In this document: one piece after another, positions 1-9,149 of the stretch
Layout of the letters: every line of letters begins with the position of its first letter
Numbering within the stretch: position 1 is the stretch's first letter
Origin: Candidatus Gastranaerophilales bacterium
GTDB taxonomy: Bacteria > Cyanobacteriota > Vampirovibrionia > Gastranaerophilales > Gastranaerophilaceae
Length of the DNA: 42,759 nt
Assembly (NCBI GenBank): GCA_944326425.1
Contig: CALVDX010000017.1
Location: 1-42,759 of the forward strand
Reading direction: 5' to 3'
Notes under the pieces: generated by a model
What the model saw: the letters and a program-made list of their open reading frames with translations, nothing else
What the model was told of the DNA's origin: nothing
The model's database searches: none
Position numbers and translations under genes: made by a program

Positions 1-59
1 ATAACAACCATCATCTCCATTAAAGAGAACCCGTATTTAATTCTGTAGAGTCTTTTCAT
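1..59 (-). CDS. Type IV prepilin-like protein, N-terminus only (cut by window edge)
   Basis: The minus strand reads ATG at 59-57 followed by MKRLYRIKYG/FSLMEMMVV up to the window edge. A short basic leader ending in Gly, then Phe, a hydrophobic run and Glu at mature position 5, is the class III signal peptide of type IV pilins and type II secretion pseudopilins, cut by prepilin peptidase PilD and N-methylated. A GAGGA Shine-Dalgarno lies about 10 bases upstream of the ATG. Only 19 codons are visible, so the family (major pilin, minor pilin or GspG/H-like) cannot be told. The call rests on the leader motif alone. Confidence 0.7.
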   Translation of the reverse strand, partial: MKRLYRIKYGFSLMEMMVV

Positions 60-410
60 CGAAATAGTATCCTCATTCTTTATTTTAATATTTGTGCTTT
101 ACTAACAATTTGCAGCCGCCTAAGAATCTCTTAAGCGTTAACGGATTTCCTATAACAAAACAAGACTCTCTAAGGTGTATTCAAGAGCTGTTTGATGTGA
201 AACGGAACAAAAATAATCACACATGCCTGAACAACAATTTTGGCATGCCGCAATGAACTTTACAATTCTGTGCTCTATTATGCTCATTTCTTATCTCTAT
301 AGGCAGTCCGATGCTGCCAGCAAATTACCTGTAGATAATTATACCTTTAATTATTTGATATTGCAAATAGTTTTTATTTTGTATAGCACAGGGCAGTTAT
401 TATAAAATAT
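60..410. other. Intergenic region, no convincing gene
   Basis: About 350 bases lie between the divergent end of ilvD and the prepilin start. A 60-codon plus-strand frame (223-405) has two hydrophobic stretches but no ribosome binding site at a usable distance, and I see no family resemblance. The part next to 59 should hold the promoter and leader of the prepilin-like gene. No clear hexamer pair with good spacing was found there. Confidence 0.4.
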
Positions 411-2066
411 TTATACAATGGCTCCGTGGCTTGCATCCTGTACAGAACGTGCATATTTAGCAAGATATCCGCTTGTGTGTTTTGGGGTAAACGGTTTTAA
501 TTTCTTGCGTCTCTCTTCAAGAATGTGTTCATCAACAAGAAGATCAAGTCTCCTCTTATTTATATCTATTTTAATTTTATCCCCTTCCTCAATAAGAGCA
601 ATAACTCCGCCATCTGCAGCCTCCGGGCATATATGACCGATACAAATTCCTCTTGTTCCTCCTGAAAATCTTCCGTCTGTAATCAATGCCGCACTTGTTC
701 CGAGCCCTTTGCCCACCAAAAGAGAAGTTGGTGCAAGCATCTCTCGCATACCGGGGCCGCCCTTAGGCCCTTCATATCTTATTACTATTACATCACCTGC
801 TTTAATTTCATCCTTTTCAAGTGCTTCCATTGCTGCTTCCTCGCTATCAAAGGGTTTTGCTGTTCCTTCAAACTCGTAACAGCTTTCGTCAATTCCTGAT
901 ATTTTTGTTACACACCCTCCTGAAGCAATATTCCCGTATAATATCCCGAGTCCCGGTTTTTGGGTTACCGGATTAGTTACATTATGAATTAATTCTGTAT
1001 CAACCCATGCATCTTTAATTAACTCTTCTATGCTTAAGCCGCTTACGCCTGTTGTATTTGTTAATTCCGGTATATTATTGTATAACGTTTTAAGGACAGC
1101 TGTAATTCCGCCGGCATTGTGTAAATCTGTCATTGTAGGAGCTGCTGACGGGTCAAGTTTTACTATTTGTTTGATTTTTCCGCTTAATTCTTCAAAGTCC
1201 TTTAGGGTAACGTCTATTCCTCCTGCATTTGCAATTGCAAGTATATGCAGGAATGAATTTGTTGAACCGCCCATTGCAAGGTCGCAGATGATAGCATTCC
1301 TGAGAGATGCTCTGGTTATAATATCAGATGGTTTAATATTGTTTTCTGCAAGATTTACGATTTGCAGCCCTGAATCAAAAGCAATTCTTCGTTTTAATGC
1401 AGAGACCGCCGCAGCAGTACCGCACTGCGGGAGGCTCATTCCTATCACTTCTGTTAAACATGCCATTGTATTGGCTGTATACAGTCCTTGACATGAACCG
1501 GCAGATGGACAAGAGTTTTCCTCCATTTCCAGTAGTTCATTTTCATTTATCATTCCTGCGCGGTATTTCCCGACAGCTTCAAACGAACCTTTTATCATGG
1601 TTAATTTCTGGTGTTTACATATTCCGTCGAGCATTGGACCAGCAGTTACTATTATTGCGGGTATATTTAATCTTGCGGCAGCAATCAGCATTCCCGGAGT
1701 GATTTTATCACAGTTAGAAAGCAAAACAAGTCCGTCAAGCTGGTGTGCTGCGGCTACTGTTTCAACGCAATCGGCAATTAAGTCTCTTGATGGCAGTGAA
1801 TACTGCATGCCGCTGTGCCCCATTGCTATGCCGTCGCATACTGCAGGAACTCCAAAGACAAAGGCCTGTCCGCCGCCTGAATGTATTCCCTTTTCAATCT
1901 GCCTTTCCAAATCACGCATGTTTATATGACCCGGGACTAAGTCAGAGAAAGAACTTGCAATACCGATAAAAGGTTTATTAATATTTTTTTTGCTTACACC
2001 TGCGGCATATAATAATCCTCTGTGCGGTGTTCTTGCCAATCCTTTTTTGATTTTATCGCTGTTCAT
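411..2066 (-). CDS. ilvD: Dihydroxy-acid dehydratase
   Basis: IlvD removes water from 2,3-dihydroxy-isovalerate or -methylvalerate to give the 2-keto acids, the third shared step of valine, isoleucine and leucine synthesis, using an Fe-S cluster and Mg2+. The 551-residue protein is full length. It shows the [10 protein letters not shown] signature (Cys119), the [17 protein letters not shown] signature (Cys186, Cys192) and the C-terminal [10 protein letters not shown] signature. The N-terminal position that is TPCN in some IlvDs is VPGH here, as in clostridial and archaeal members of the family. The ATG is preceded by AGAGGAAAA. The next upstream gene on the strand, nagA, is 187 bases away across a repeat-bearing spacer, so ilvD may have its own promoter. 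No other ilv gene is in the window. Confidence 0.96.
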   Translation of the reverse strand: MNSDKIKKGLARTPHRGLLYAAGVSKKNINKPFIGIASSFSDLVPGHINMRDLERQIEKGIHSGGGQAFVFGVPAVCDGIAMGHSGMQYSLPSRDLIADCVETVAAAHQLDGLVLLSNCDKITPGMLIAAARLNIPAIIVTAGPMLDGICKHQKLTMIKGSFEAVGKYRAGMINENELLEMEENSCPSAGSCQGLYTANTMACLTEVIGMSLPQCGTAAAVSALKRRIAFDSGLQIVNLAENNIKPSDIITRASLRNAIICDLAMGGSTNSFLHILAIANAGGIDVTLKDFEELSGKIKQIVKLDPSAAPTMTDLHNAGGITAVLKTLYNNIPELTNTTGVSGLSIEELIKDAWVDTELIHNVTNPVTQKPGLGILYGNIASGGCVTKISGIDESCYEFEGTAKPFDSEEAAMEALEKDEIKAGDVIVIRYEGPKGGPGMREMLAPTSLLVGKGLGTSAALITDGRFSGGTRGICIGHICPEAADGGVIALIEEGDKIKIDINKRRLDLLVDEHILEERRKKLKPFTPKHTSGYLAKYARSVQDASHGAIV

Positions 2067-2110
2067 TTTTCCTCTTTTCTGTTATATTGTTATGTTTTAC
2101 GGATTTGCTG

Positions 2111-2146
2111 TCCCCTCACCCCCAGCCCTCTCCAGACGGGAGAGGG
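2111..2146. repeat. Intergenic palindromic repeat, CCCTCACCC...GGGAGAGGG type
   Basis: The spacer between nagA and ilvD has a C-rich stretch ending in a perfect 8-base inverted repeat, CCCTCTCC (2126-2133) and GGAGAGGG (2139-2146), around a 5-base loop. Its base composition is unlike the AT-rich neighbourhood. Related C-rich motifs occur at 2203-2250, 32363-32420 and perhaps inside the gene near 42300, which suggests an interspersed family. Confidence 0.6.
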
Positions 2147-2202
2147 TACAGTTTTTAAGTTCGGTTAGACAGTTTTAAAAATCTTTGTTTTTTGTTTCCT
2201 AC

Positions 2203-2250
2203 AGCCCCTCACCCTGCTATCTCCTGTTGGATGAAAGCTCAGCATGACAG
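2203..2250. repeat. Second C-rich intergenic repeat fragment
   Basis: A second segment begins CCCCTCACCC and ends with AGCTCAGCATGACAG, a wording typical of dispersed intergenic elements. It may be a degenerate or composite partner of the 2111-2146 element. It sits just downstream of the nagA stop. Confidence 0.4.
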
Positions 2251-2253
2251 GTT

Positions 2254-3171
2254 TTAACCCCCGCTTTTGATTTCCAGTATATCAAAATTTGTATCCCATA
2301 TAATTTTGCCGGGCAAGTCAATATTGTGATAATGATGTACATTATTTATATAATTAAGGTTCAATAACTTTTTATCGTACAGTCGTTTTACGATTTTATC
2401 TAAAAGGGTGGTGCTTCCTGCAATTGTACCGGTAAGAGATGTTGCTGTTTTTCCATTATAAAAAATTTTTTCTCCTGCAAATTCTGTTTCTTTTATATCG
2501 CTGTATGTAATGGGCAGGGCATCGCTTATAAGAATTATTTTGTCTTTTGGTTTAAGTTTTGCTGTAAGTTTAATGATTTCATCACTCAAGTGAACACCGT
2601 CGCATATTAATTCAGTGTATATGTTATCGTTTAATAGTGCAGAAAGTGCTGTACTTACGCCTCTGTGTAAAACTCCCTGCATAGCATTAAAAAGATGTGT
2701 AGCCGCGCTTATTCCCCATAAATCAGAGCCAATACAGTGTCCTGCCTGAACTTTTATCCCTTTGCTGTTAAGATAAGGTATTAGCCCCTCATCCAGCTCG
2801 GGAGCAAGAGTTACTATTTTTATGAATTCATCTTCAAAAAGACGGTAGTTTTCTATTGTTGAAGGAAGAAAATGCTCGGGATTATGTATACCTTTTTTTA
2901 GCGGGTTAATGAAAATTCCTTCAATATGTATTCCTAAAATTTTAGCACAATTTGATTTATCACATTTTGCAGCTTTTTTTATCTCTGTAATTTGACGTTT
3001 TATATTTTTTACGCTGTCAGTGACAAGAGTAGGAAAATATCCGCCTATTCCGTGTTTGTACAGGGATTCTGATAAATATACTATCTCCTCTGCTGCGGCG
3101 CTGCTTAAGTCCACACCGAAAGCACCGTGTATGTGCTGATCAATTAAAAGTTTTGTGGTTGTATAAGCCAA
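2254..3171 (-). CDS. nagA: N-acetylglucosamine-6-phosphate deacetylase, short form
   Basis: NagA hydrolyses GlcNAc-6-P to glucosamine-6-P and acetate, feeding amino-sugar catabolism or cell-wall recycling. The 305-residue protein holds the amidohydrolase barrel: DQHIHG (His13, His15), HIEG (Glu84), AGHC (His145), THLFNAM (His159) and SDALP (Asp217, expected catalytic acid/base). Usual NagA is about 380 residues, with an N-terminal beta-sandwich segment before the DxHxHG strand; here the protein begins only 10 residues before it. The TTG start is supported by AGAGAGG at 3178-3184. murE ends 25 bases upstream, so there is no room for the missing domain in this frame. The last residues resemble the closing strand of the family. 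It follows murE in a wall-related operon. Activity is inferred from the retained metal ligands. Confidence 0.82.
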   Translation of the reverse strand: MAYTTTKLLIDQHIHGAFGVDLSSAAAEEIVYLSESLYKHGIGGYFPTLVTDSVKNIKRQITEIKKAAKCDKSNCAKILGIHIEGIFINPLKKGIHNPEHFLPSTIENYRLFEDEFIKIVTLAPELDEGLIPYLNSKGIKVQAGHCIGSDLWGISAATHLFNAMQGVLHRGVSTALSALLNDNIYTELICDGVHLSDEIIKLTAKLKPKDKIILISDALPITYSDIKETEFAGEKIFYNGKTATSLTGTIAGSTTLLDKIVKRLYDKKLLNLNYINNVHHYHNIDLPGKIIWDTNFDILEIKSGG

Positions 3172-3196
3172 GTTTAGCCTCTCTTTTAACCGTTTG

Positions 3197-4657
3197 TTAA
3201 TTAAAAATCTTTTTTACTTCTTCTCTGTCATCAAAGTGTATTGTTTTATCTTTTAAAATCTGATAGTCTTCATGCCCTTTTCCTGCAAGAACAACAATAT
3301 CATCCCTTTTGGCAAGTTTTTTTGCTGCTTTGATGGCAGATTCCCTGTCTGCTTCAACAATAACATTATCGGTAGATTTAAACCCTGATAAAATATCTGA
3401 CAGGATTTGCTGCGGATCTTCACTTCTCGGGTTGTCACTTGTTAAAATGACCTTGTCTGCAAGTTCTTCAGCTATTGCCCCCATCTGTGGTCTTTTAGTT
3501 ACGTCCCTATCCCCTCCGCAGCCAAAAACGCATATAAGTCTGCCTTTTGGAGATTTTATTCCTCTTGCTGAAATTAAAATATTTTTAAGTCCGTCCGGGG
3601 TATGTGCATAGTCAACTATAACCATTGGTTCCTGATGTACAATTTCAAACCTGCCGGCAACCCCTTTTAGCGGTTCAATTGATTTTATTGCTTTTTTTAC
3701 ATCTAATCCCATTGCATAAGCTGCAGTTATTGCTGCCAGTGTATTATATACACTGAATACTCCGTTCATTTTTAATTTAACTTTAATATTTTCTTTTGGG
3801 GTAATACAGGTATATGTAACTCCGTGGGCAGTATATTTGATATCTTTTGCCATAATGTCTGCAGAAGAATTTACTGCATAAGTATGAATTGCTACTGAGG
3901 ATGAAATCATGTTTTTGAGTCTTTGTCCGTATTCATCATCAATATTAATAACGGCAAAGTCTCCGGAGGCAAGATTTTCAAATAATTTTGCTTTTGCCAT
4001 AAAGTAATTATTCATTGTAATATGAAAATCTAAATGATCCTGTGTAAGGTTTGTAAATATTGCTCCGTTAAAGTCGCATCCTTTCACTCGGTGCTGGGCA
4101 ATCGCATGTGAACTGACTTCCATTACCACATTTGAGATTTGTTTGTTGTATTTGATTTCTGAAAATATTGACTGTAATTCCGGTGCCTGCGGTGTGGTAT
4201 GTCCCGTTGCATGGTAGTCATCATTTGAAGAAAATTTGTATCCGAGAGTTCCTATTAGTGCACAGCTGCCAAGCTGGTCCTCAATCATTTTTTGTAACAG
4301 GTGTGAAACGGTTGTTTTTCCGTTTGTACCCGTAACTCCGATTAGGTTTAACGAGGTAGAAGTGTTGCCGTTTAATATTATCGCTAAATCAGCAAGTATT
4401 TCCTGCGTAGAGTTTACAACAATTTGCGGAATATCAGAATTAAGAATTTTTTCTACAATACAAGCTACAGCCCCGTTATTTACTGCTTCCTGGAAAAATT
4501 CATGACCATCGGTGTGTTCGCCTGTTATGCATACAAATATATCATTCGGACGTGTAGTTTTAGAATTATAAGATACGTTTTCAACGTCTAAACTATAGTC
4601 ATTGACGTTAACTAATTCTTTATATTGGATTTGTTCTATCAGACTTCGTAATTTCAT
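3197..4657 (-). CDS. murE: UDP-MurNAc-dipeptide:meso-diaminopimelate ligase
   Basis: MurE adds the third stem-peptide residue to UDP-MurNAc-L-Ala-D-Glu in the cytoplasm, using ATP. The 486-residue protein has an N-terminal Mur ligase domain, the P-loop GVTGTNGKTT (about residues 107-116), the central ligase domain and a C-terminal domain with DNPR (408-411). DNPR is the marker of enzymes that bind meso-diaminopimelate rather than lysine, so peptidoglycan is predicted to be DAP-type. I chose the ATG at 4657 because GGAGGAA (4661-4667) lies just upstream of it; a longer frame from a TTG would place that site inside the gene. It lies 34 bases after ftsI and 25 before nagA, so the three are probably cotranscribed. 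Confidence 0.95.
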   Translation of the reverse strand: MKLRSLIEQIQYKELVNVNDYSLDVENVSYNSKTTRPNDIFVCITGEHTDGHEFFQEAVNNGAVACIVEKILNSDIPQIVVNSTQEILADLAIILNGNTSTSLNLIGVTGTNGKTTVSHLLQKMIEDQLGSCALIGTLGYKFSSNDDYHATGHTTPQAPELQSIFSEIKYNKQISNVVMEVSSHAIAQHRVKGCDFNGAIFTNLTQDHLDFHITMNNYFMAKAKLFENLASGDFAVINIDDEYGQRLKNMISSSVAIHTYAVNSSADIMAKDIKYTAHGVTYTCITPKENIKVKLKMNGVFSVYNTLAAITAAYAMGLDVKKAIKSIEPLKGVAGRFEIVHQEPMVIVDYAHTPDGLKNILISARGIKSPKGRLICVFGCGGDRDVTKRPQMGAIAEELADKVILTSDNPRSEDPQQILSDILSGFKSTDNVIVEADRESAIKAAKKLAKRDDIVVLAGKGHEDYQILKDKTIHFDDREEVKKIFN

Positions 4658-4691
4658 AAATTCCTCCAACCATAGCAAGCCTATTCTATCA

Positions 4692-6413
4692 CTATTTTTT
4701 ATCGGGTGTCAAATTAAGCATTCTGGTGACCTGGTTTGCAATTTCTTTGAATATAGGAACAGCAACCGTATTTCCCCAAATCTCGTATCCTTGCGCTGAG
4801 TCAACGATTACGTATATGAGAATTTGCGGATCGGTGGACGGCAGATACCCGAATACTGATGTATATAATTTGTTGGTATATCCGGCGCCGTTTTCTTTAG
4901 GCTTAATTGACGTGCCGGTCTTGGCGGCTATATTATAATTCCCTTCTTTTAAAATTGTTCCGCCCTGGTTTATTGCTTCTGTTAACAGTTCTGTTATGGC
5001 TTTTGCGTTTTCTTCACTCATAACGCGTGTTTGTTTTACTTTTACGGCAGCTTCTTCAGGAGAATATTTAATAACGTGCGGGGTTACTCTTACGCCTTTA
5101 TTTGCAAGTGTTGATAAAGCGGAAACCATTTGTATTGCTGTAACGGATGTTCCGTAGCCGTATGACATTGTTGCGTGGTCTGATGAATCCCATTTGTTAG
5201 GCGGTTTTAGCAGACCTACAGATTCACCGGGAAGATCTATCCCGGTTTTTTCTCCAAATCCAAATTTTTTCAACATATTATAGAATTCAACAGAGCTCAT
5301 CTTTTGAGCAACTAAGACAGACCCTACATTGCTTGAATGTTCAAAGAGATATACTAAATCTATCAGTCCCGGATTGGGATGACGGTTGTAATCGTAATTT
5401 TTAATTGTCCACCAGCCTATTTTGATTTTGCCGGTATCATTGATTTTTGTATACTTGTTGATTTTGCCGGACTCCATTGCGCTTGCAACGGTTATTGCTT
5501 TAAATGTAGATCCGGGAGGAAATACATCAGTAAGTGTCCAGTTTTTTGTTTGCAGGAATGTTGCATCTTTAAACTTGTTGGGGTCAAAGAACGGATAAAC
5601 CGCGTATGCAAGAATTTCACCGTTCTTAGGGTTCATTACAATTACGGCCCCTCTTAAGGCCTTATGTTTTTGTATGGCTTTATTTAATTCTTTTTCACAA
5701 ATATGTTGGATAGCTGTATCAATGGTTAAAGTCACATTTTCACCTTTTTGGGGTTTTAGTGCTTCTACCGGATTGGTATTTAAATCGTATATAATTTTCC
5801 CGCGGGGTGTGCGTTCTATTAAAACTCTGTTTTCTACGTGTTCAAGTTTATCTCCTGCAGTATATTCTACCCCTGCGGATACATCGGCATCGGCATTATA
5901 GTACCCGAGAACATGGGATGCCAGAGCTCCTTGGGGGTAAACACGAATATTTTTTGGGTCCATTGGAATTTCTCTCAGTCTCAATTTTGCAATCTGTGAG
6001 TATGTTTGTCTGTCAACACCTTTTTTCAGCGATATTAACGGTTCATTGCGCTTCAGTTTTTCCATTAATGTGTATTGTGAGACTTTAAGTATCGGGGCAA
6101 GAATTTTTGCAAGCTCTTCTTCGTCGTGAACATAATCGGCAGGGCGGGCAAATATATCATAGTAGATAGTATCACCTGCCAGTTTTATTCCGTTTCTGTC
6201 ATAAATATCGCCTCTTAAAGAAAAAGAGCTTCCGCGCCGCTGGTTTTGTGCTTTTATCCTGTATTTTCTTATGTCCAAAACCTGTATACAGAATAAGTAT
6301 ATAATAAAGATTATTATGACTGCAGCAAAAATAACCTGAAGAAATACTATTCTTGATTTGAATGTTCTTATTTGTACTTTTTCATCACTGTTTTCAGGAG
6401 TTTGCTTTTGCAT
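4692..6413 (-). CDS. ftsI: Peptidoglycan transpeptidase PBP2/FtsI (class B penicillin-binding protein)
   Basis: This class B PBP cross-links peptidoglycan, in the FtsI subgroup usually at the division septum. The 573-residue protein has a short cytoplasmic tail, one membrane segment (about residues 22-43), the PBP dimer/pedestal domain beginning near RGDIYDRNG, and a transpeptidase domain with all three catalytic motifs: STFK (Ser302-Lys305), SSN (360-362) and KTG (498-500). No C-terminal PASTA domain is visible. Its position directly upstream of murE matches the division and cell wall (dcw) pairing ftsI-murE, which favours FtsI over the elongation PBP2. A promoter-like pair lies at 6446-6474. 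The nearest Shine-Dalgarno (GAGG) is unusually far, about 16 bases, from the ATG. Confidence 0.92.
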   Translation of the reverse strand: MQKQTPENSDEKVQIRTFKSRIVFLQVIFAAVIIIFIIYLFCIQVLDIRKYRIKAQNQRRGSSFSLRGDIYDRNGIKLAGDTIYYDIFARPADYVHDEEELAKILAPILKVSQYTLMEKLKRNEPLISLKKGVDRQTYSQIAKLRLREIPMDPKNIRVYPQGALASHVLGYYNADADVSAGVEYTAGDKLEHVENRVLIERTPRGKIIYDLNTNPVEALKPQKGENVTLTIDTAIQHICEKELNKAIQKHKALRGAVIVMNPKNGEILAYAVYPFFDPNKFKDATFLQTKNWTLTDVFPPGSTFKAITVASAMESGKINKYTKINDTGKIKIGWWTIKNYDYNRHPNPGLIDLVYLFEHSSNVGSVLVAQKMSSVEFYNMLKKFGFGEKTGIDLPGESVGLLKPPNKWDSSDHATMSYGYGTSVTAIQMVSALSTLANKGVRVTPHVIKYSPEEAAVKVKQTRVMSEENAKAITELLTEAINQGGTILKEGNYNIAAKTGTSIKPKENGAGYTNKLYTSVFGYLPSTDPQILIYVIVDSAQGYEIWGNTVAVPIFKEIANQVTRMLNLTPDKK

Positions 6414-6445
6414 ATTAACTACTAAATTACCTCTTCCTTGCCCCT

Positions 6446-6474
6446 ATGATACCATAATTAAAAATACTTGTTAA
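6446..6474 (-). promoter_or_regulatory. Promoter for ftsI-murE-nagA
   Basis: On the minus strand TTAACA (6474-6469) and TATCAT (6451-6446) are separated by 17 bases, about 30 bases before the ftsI start. Confidence 0.55.
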
Positions 6475-6539
6475 ATATTTTTTTTCACTGTTATAAGCGA
6501 ATTGTACCCGTATTGGCAAAATTCATCTTTTTATGTGAC

Positions 6540-6568
6540 TTGCGATAAGTTTGATGTTGTGCTAATCT
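6540..6568 (+). promoter_or_regulatory. Possible promoter for the atp operon
   Basis: TTGCGA and TAATCT are separated by 17 bases, ending about 22 bases before the atpB ATG. Match to consensus is moderate, but it is the best-spaced pair in the divergent ftsI/atpB gap. Confidence 0.35.
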
Positions 6569-6590
6569 AATCAGCAGAAGGGTAAAAGAG

Positions 6591-7295
6591 ATGAGCGAAC
6601 AAGGACATTGGGTAATAAGCCACGTATTTTTAGGCCACACGCTCCATTTTAATATGGATACTATCTTGACAATGTGGTTTGCCATGGCGCTTCTTTTAGT
6701 GCTGGCACTTTTAACGACAAGGAAATTATCAATATTTCCATCAAAAATACAACTGGTTTGGGAGTCTTTTATTAACTATTTTGTGGATATTACAACGCAA
6801 AGTATGGGTGCAAAATACGCAAGGAAACACTCTCCGCTTATCCTAACCCTGTTTTTCTTTATTTTGACAGCAAACCTTGTAGGACAGCTGCCTTTGAGGT
6901 TATTACACCTTAGACAAGGGGAGTTTGCGTCTCCTAATAACGATATTAATATGACCGCAGCAATGGCTCTGGTCGTATCTATATATTATATTTACTACGG
7001 CGTGAAAAAGAATGGTTTGAAGTTCTTTTTCCACGGCTGGAGCATTAACGGAATAATGATTACGCTGATTGATGCACTGGAGTTGTTCGTAAGACCGTTT
7101 TCTCTTGCCCTGCGGCTTTTTGCCAACATACTGGCAGGCGAAATCATGATAGTAACGTTCCTCTCTCTCTTTGCGTACCTTGTTCCGCTGCCGTTTATGT
7201 TGTTTGAGTTGTTCGTAGCATTAATTCAGGCATTGGTTTTTGCTCTGTTGACAACAACTTATATAACAATGGCTATACAGGAAGAAGAAGATTAA
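6591..7295 (+). CDS. atpB: F-type ATP synthase subunit a
   Basis: Subunit a forms the ion half-channels of the membrane Fo motor next to the c-ring. The 234-residue protein has five or six hydrophobic membrane segments and the family signature around LALRLFANILAGE, in which Arg175 is the essential arginine that interacts with the c-subunit carboxylate. It opens a seven-gene operon whose order (a, c, b', b, delta, alpha, gamma) matches cyanobacteria. No atpI precedes it. Its start follows AAGGGTAAAAGAG. Confidence 0.96.
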   Translation: MSEQGHWVISHVFLGHTLHFNMDTILTMWFAMALLLVLALLTTRKLSIFPSKIQLVWESFINYFVDITTQSMGAKYARKHSPLILTLFFFILTANLVGQLPLRLLHLRQGEFASPNNDINMTAAMALVVSIYYIYYGVKKNGLKFFFHGWSINGIMITLIDALELFVRPFSLALRLFANILAGEIMIVTFLSLFAYLVPLPFMLFELFVALIQALVFALLTTTYITMAIQEEED

Positions 7296-7323
7296 GTCAT
7301 TATAATTGAAAGGAGACATTATT

Positions 7324-7563
7324 ATGGAAGAAGTAGTACAACAAGGTTTAGACGCAGCTAAATTGGGTGCCGGGCTTGCTGTATTGGGTGTATTCGGCGG
7401 TGGTATCGGTATCGGTATTGCTACCAAGGGTGTTCTTGATGCAATTGCAAGACAACCGGCTATCAAAGGTGAAGCTTTTAAAAACTTTATTATTGGTGCC
7501 GGGCTTGCCGAAGCAACTTCAATCTATGCTTTGTTTATAGCTTTGTTATTAATTTTCTCATAA
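7324..7563 (+). CDS. atpE: F-type ATP synthase subunit c
   Basis: Subunit c forms the rotating membrane ring. The 79-residue hairpin has a glycine-rich first helix (residues about 15-36), the ARQP loop (42-45) that contacts the rotor stalk, and a second helix with the ion-binding carboxylate Glu63 in AEATSIY. Compared with Na+-type c subunits, the first-helix Gln is Ile30 and the Ser after Glu is Ala64. This argues for proton coupling, though it is inferred from two positions. The ATG at 7324 was chosen because GAAAGGAG lies just upstream; an earlier TTG would overlap that site. Confidence 0.96.
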   Translation: MEEVVQQGLDAAKLGAGLAVLGVFGGGIGIGIATKGVLDAIARQPAIKGEAFKNFIIGAGLAEATSIYALFIALLLIFS

Positions 7564-7578
7564 TAAATAAGGTGTAAG

Positions 7579-8076
7579 ATGTTAGAGTTTAATACGACAT
7601 TATTAGTTTGTATAGTTAGTTTTGTTATATTTCTTCTGATGCTTAATGCGATTTTGTATGAACCGCTTGCTAATGTTGTTCAAAGACGCATGCGGTACAT
7701 TACTTCTAATTATAAAGAGGCTGAAGAAGCAAAAGAACGCATGGAAAAACTTGAAGCCTGGAGTTTGGAAAGAAAACAAAAGTCTAAAGAAGTTGCGCGT
7801 GAAGTTTATTCTAAAGTGATTAATGACTACAAACTTAAAAAAGATACTTTGATAGAGTATGAACATACTATATCAGCCAAAGATATGTCCGGTGTTAGAC
7901 TCCGTCTGCAAAACATAGATCGTGAAGCAAGAATGCGGTTAAAAGAGGGTATCGGTGATTTAGCGAGTGCTGTAGCTTCAAAATTCCTGGGGTACGACAG
8001 ACATATTGATACGATTGATGAAGAAACAGTAGACAGCATACTGAGTTCTTGTACAGAGGAGCAGGCCAATGGATAA
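7579..8076 (+). CDS. atpG2: F-type ATP synthase subunit b' (first b-type subunit)
   Basis: The protein has an N-terminal membrane segment (about residues 5-25) followed by a long charged helix, the peripheral stalk layout of b-type subunits. Two different b-type genes follow atpE in cyanobacteria and chloroplasts (b' then b), and by order this 165-residue protein is b'. It overlaps the next gene by 8 bases, which suggests translational coupling. The assignment as b' rather than b rests on position. The two stalk proteins are too divergent to tell apart from sequence by eye. Confidence 0.85.
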   Translation: MLEFNTTLLVCIVSFVIFLLMLNAILYEPLANVVQRRMRYITSNYKEAEEAKERMEKLEAWSLERKQKSKEVAREVYSKVINDYKLKKDTLIEYEHTISAKDMSGVRLRLQNIDREARMRLKEGIGDLASAVASKFLGYDRHIDTIDEETVDSILSSCTEEQANG

Positions 8077-8578
8077 GTTTATTGAATTTTGGAATTGGTT
8101 GATGTCGACAAATGTTTTAAACTTTGTTGTCATGGTTGCTCTGCTTTATTATATTTCTGTAAAATTTGATTTTGCGGGAAAACTTGAGGAAGCAAGACAA
8201 AAGGTTGTAGATAGCATACGTGAATCCGAAGCAGAGAAAAAACGCAGCGAGGAAGCGTTTGAAAAAAAAGCTGAAGCGGCTTCGCATATTGATGAAGAGA
8301 TATATAATACTCTTAATGTTGCTGAAAAAAGCGCGAATGCTCTAGGTAAAAAGATGCTGGAAGATGCAAAAATTATTACGAGGGGTATAATCACTTCAAC
8401 TCAAAAACGTATTGATGCCAAAATGAGTCTGCTGCAGGCCGAACTAATGAAAAAAACTGCGCTTGCTGCCGTAGAAATCGCGAAACGGGATATTCAGAAT
8501 GAGCTGGCTGAACATTCCGAATTGCATGATAAATTTATTTATGAAAGCTTAAATGCTTTGGATGAGGTAAGACAGTAA
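8069..8578 (+). CDS. atpF: F-type ATP synthase subunit b
   Basis: This is the second peripheral stalk subunit, 169 residues: one N-terminal membrane segment (about 14-32), then a continuous charged coiled-coil (about 35-160) rich in Glu, Lys and Ala. It joins Fo to F1 with b' and delta. Its start lies inside the end of b', after GAGGAG, and its stop abuts the ATG of atpH. Confidence 0.88.
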   Translation: MDKFIEFWNWLMSTNVLNFVVMVALLYYISVKFDFAGKLEEARQKVVDSIRESEAEKKRSEEAFEKKAEAASHIDEEIYNTLNVAEKSANALGKKMLEDAKIITRGIITSTQKRIDAKMSLLQAELMKKTALAAVEIAKRDIQNELAEHSELHDKFIYESLNALDEVRQ

Positions 8579-9139
8579 ATGGAAACCGTAAAAATAAGCA
8601 ATAATGAATTAGCGGCAAACAGATGGGCAAAATCTTTGTTTGATCTTTCTCAGGAAGACGGACTTTCTAAAGAGGCTGTGCTTGCTGCATTAACTGATAT
8701 TGTTAATACTGTTAATGCATCGGCTGATTTAAAGGCGCTTTGTGTTAATCCTGTTGTAACAGTAGAAGAAAAACAAAATATTATTGAAAAAGTTTTTACA
8801 GATTCATTGCCAAAGACTGTTAAGAATTTTCTTATGGTTCTGGCAGAAAAAAAACGTTTGGGACTGCTTGAAGATATTCTGGAGGAATATAAGAAAGAAC
8901 TTAACAAGTGTGAGAATATCGTCCGACTCAAAGTTACATCTGCTGTAGAAATTGATGAGCAGAAACGCGAAGACTTAAAAAGACGTATTATTGAAAAACT
9001 TGCAAAGAACGCTGATATTAAGTGGTACGTAGATAGTTCTATAATCGGCGGTTTGATATTTAATATCGATGGTACAATTGTTGACGACAGTATACGTACC
9101 AAGTTAAACAATTTGTGTAAAAGAATAATTACAAAATAA
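8579..9139 (+). CDS. atpH: F-type ATP synthase subunit delta
   Basis: Delta (OSCP-like) ties the peripheral stalk to the top of the alpha-beta hexamer. The 186-residue protein matches the family length, with the N-terminal [12 protein letters not shown] helix and the C-terminal segment [21 protein letters not shown], a diagnostic close of the family. There is no gap after atpF; its Shine-Dalgarno lies within the atpF end. Confidence 0.93.
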   Translation: METVKISNNELAANRWAKSLFDLSQEDGLSKEAVLAALTDIVNTVNASADLKALCVNPVVTVEEKQNIIEKVFTDSLPKTVKNFLMVLAEKKRLGLLEDILEEYKKELNKCENIVRLKVTSAVEIDEQKREDLKRRIIEKLAKNADIKWYVDSSIIGGLIFNIDGTIVDDSIRTKLNNLCKRIITK

Positions 9140-9149
9140 AGGGGAGACT

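Noticed and set aside
223-405. 60-codon plus-strand frame with hydrophobic stretches
   Set aside because: No ribosome binding site at a usable distance and no recognisable family; kept only as part of the intergenic note.
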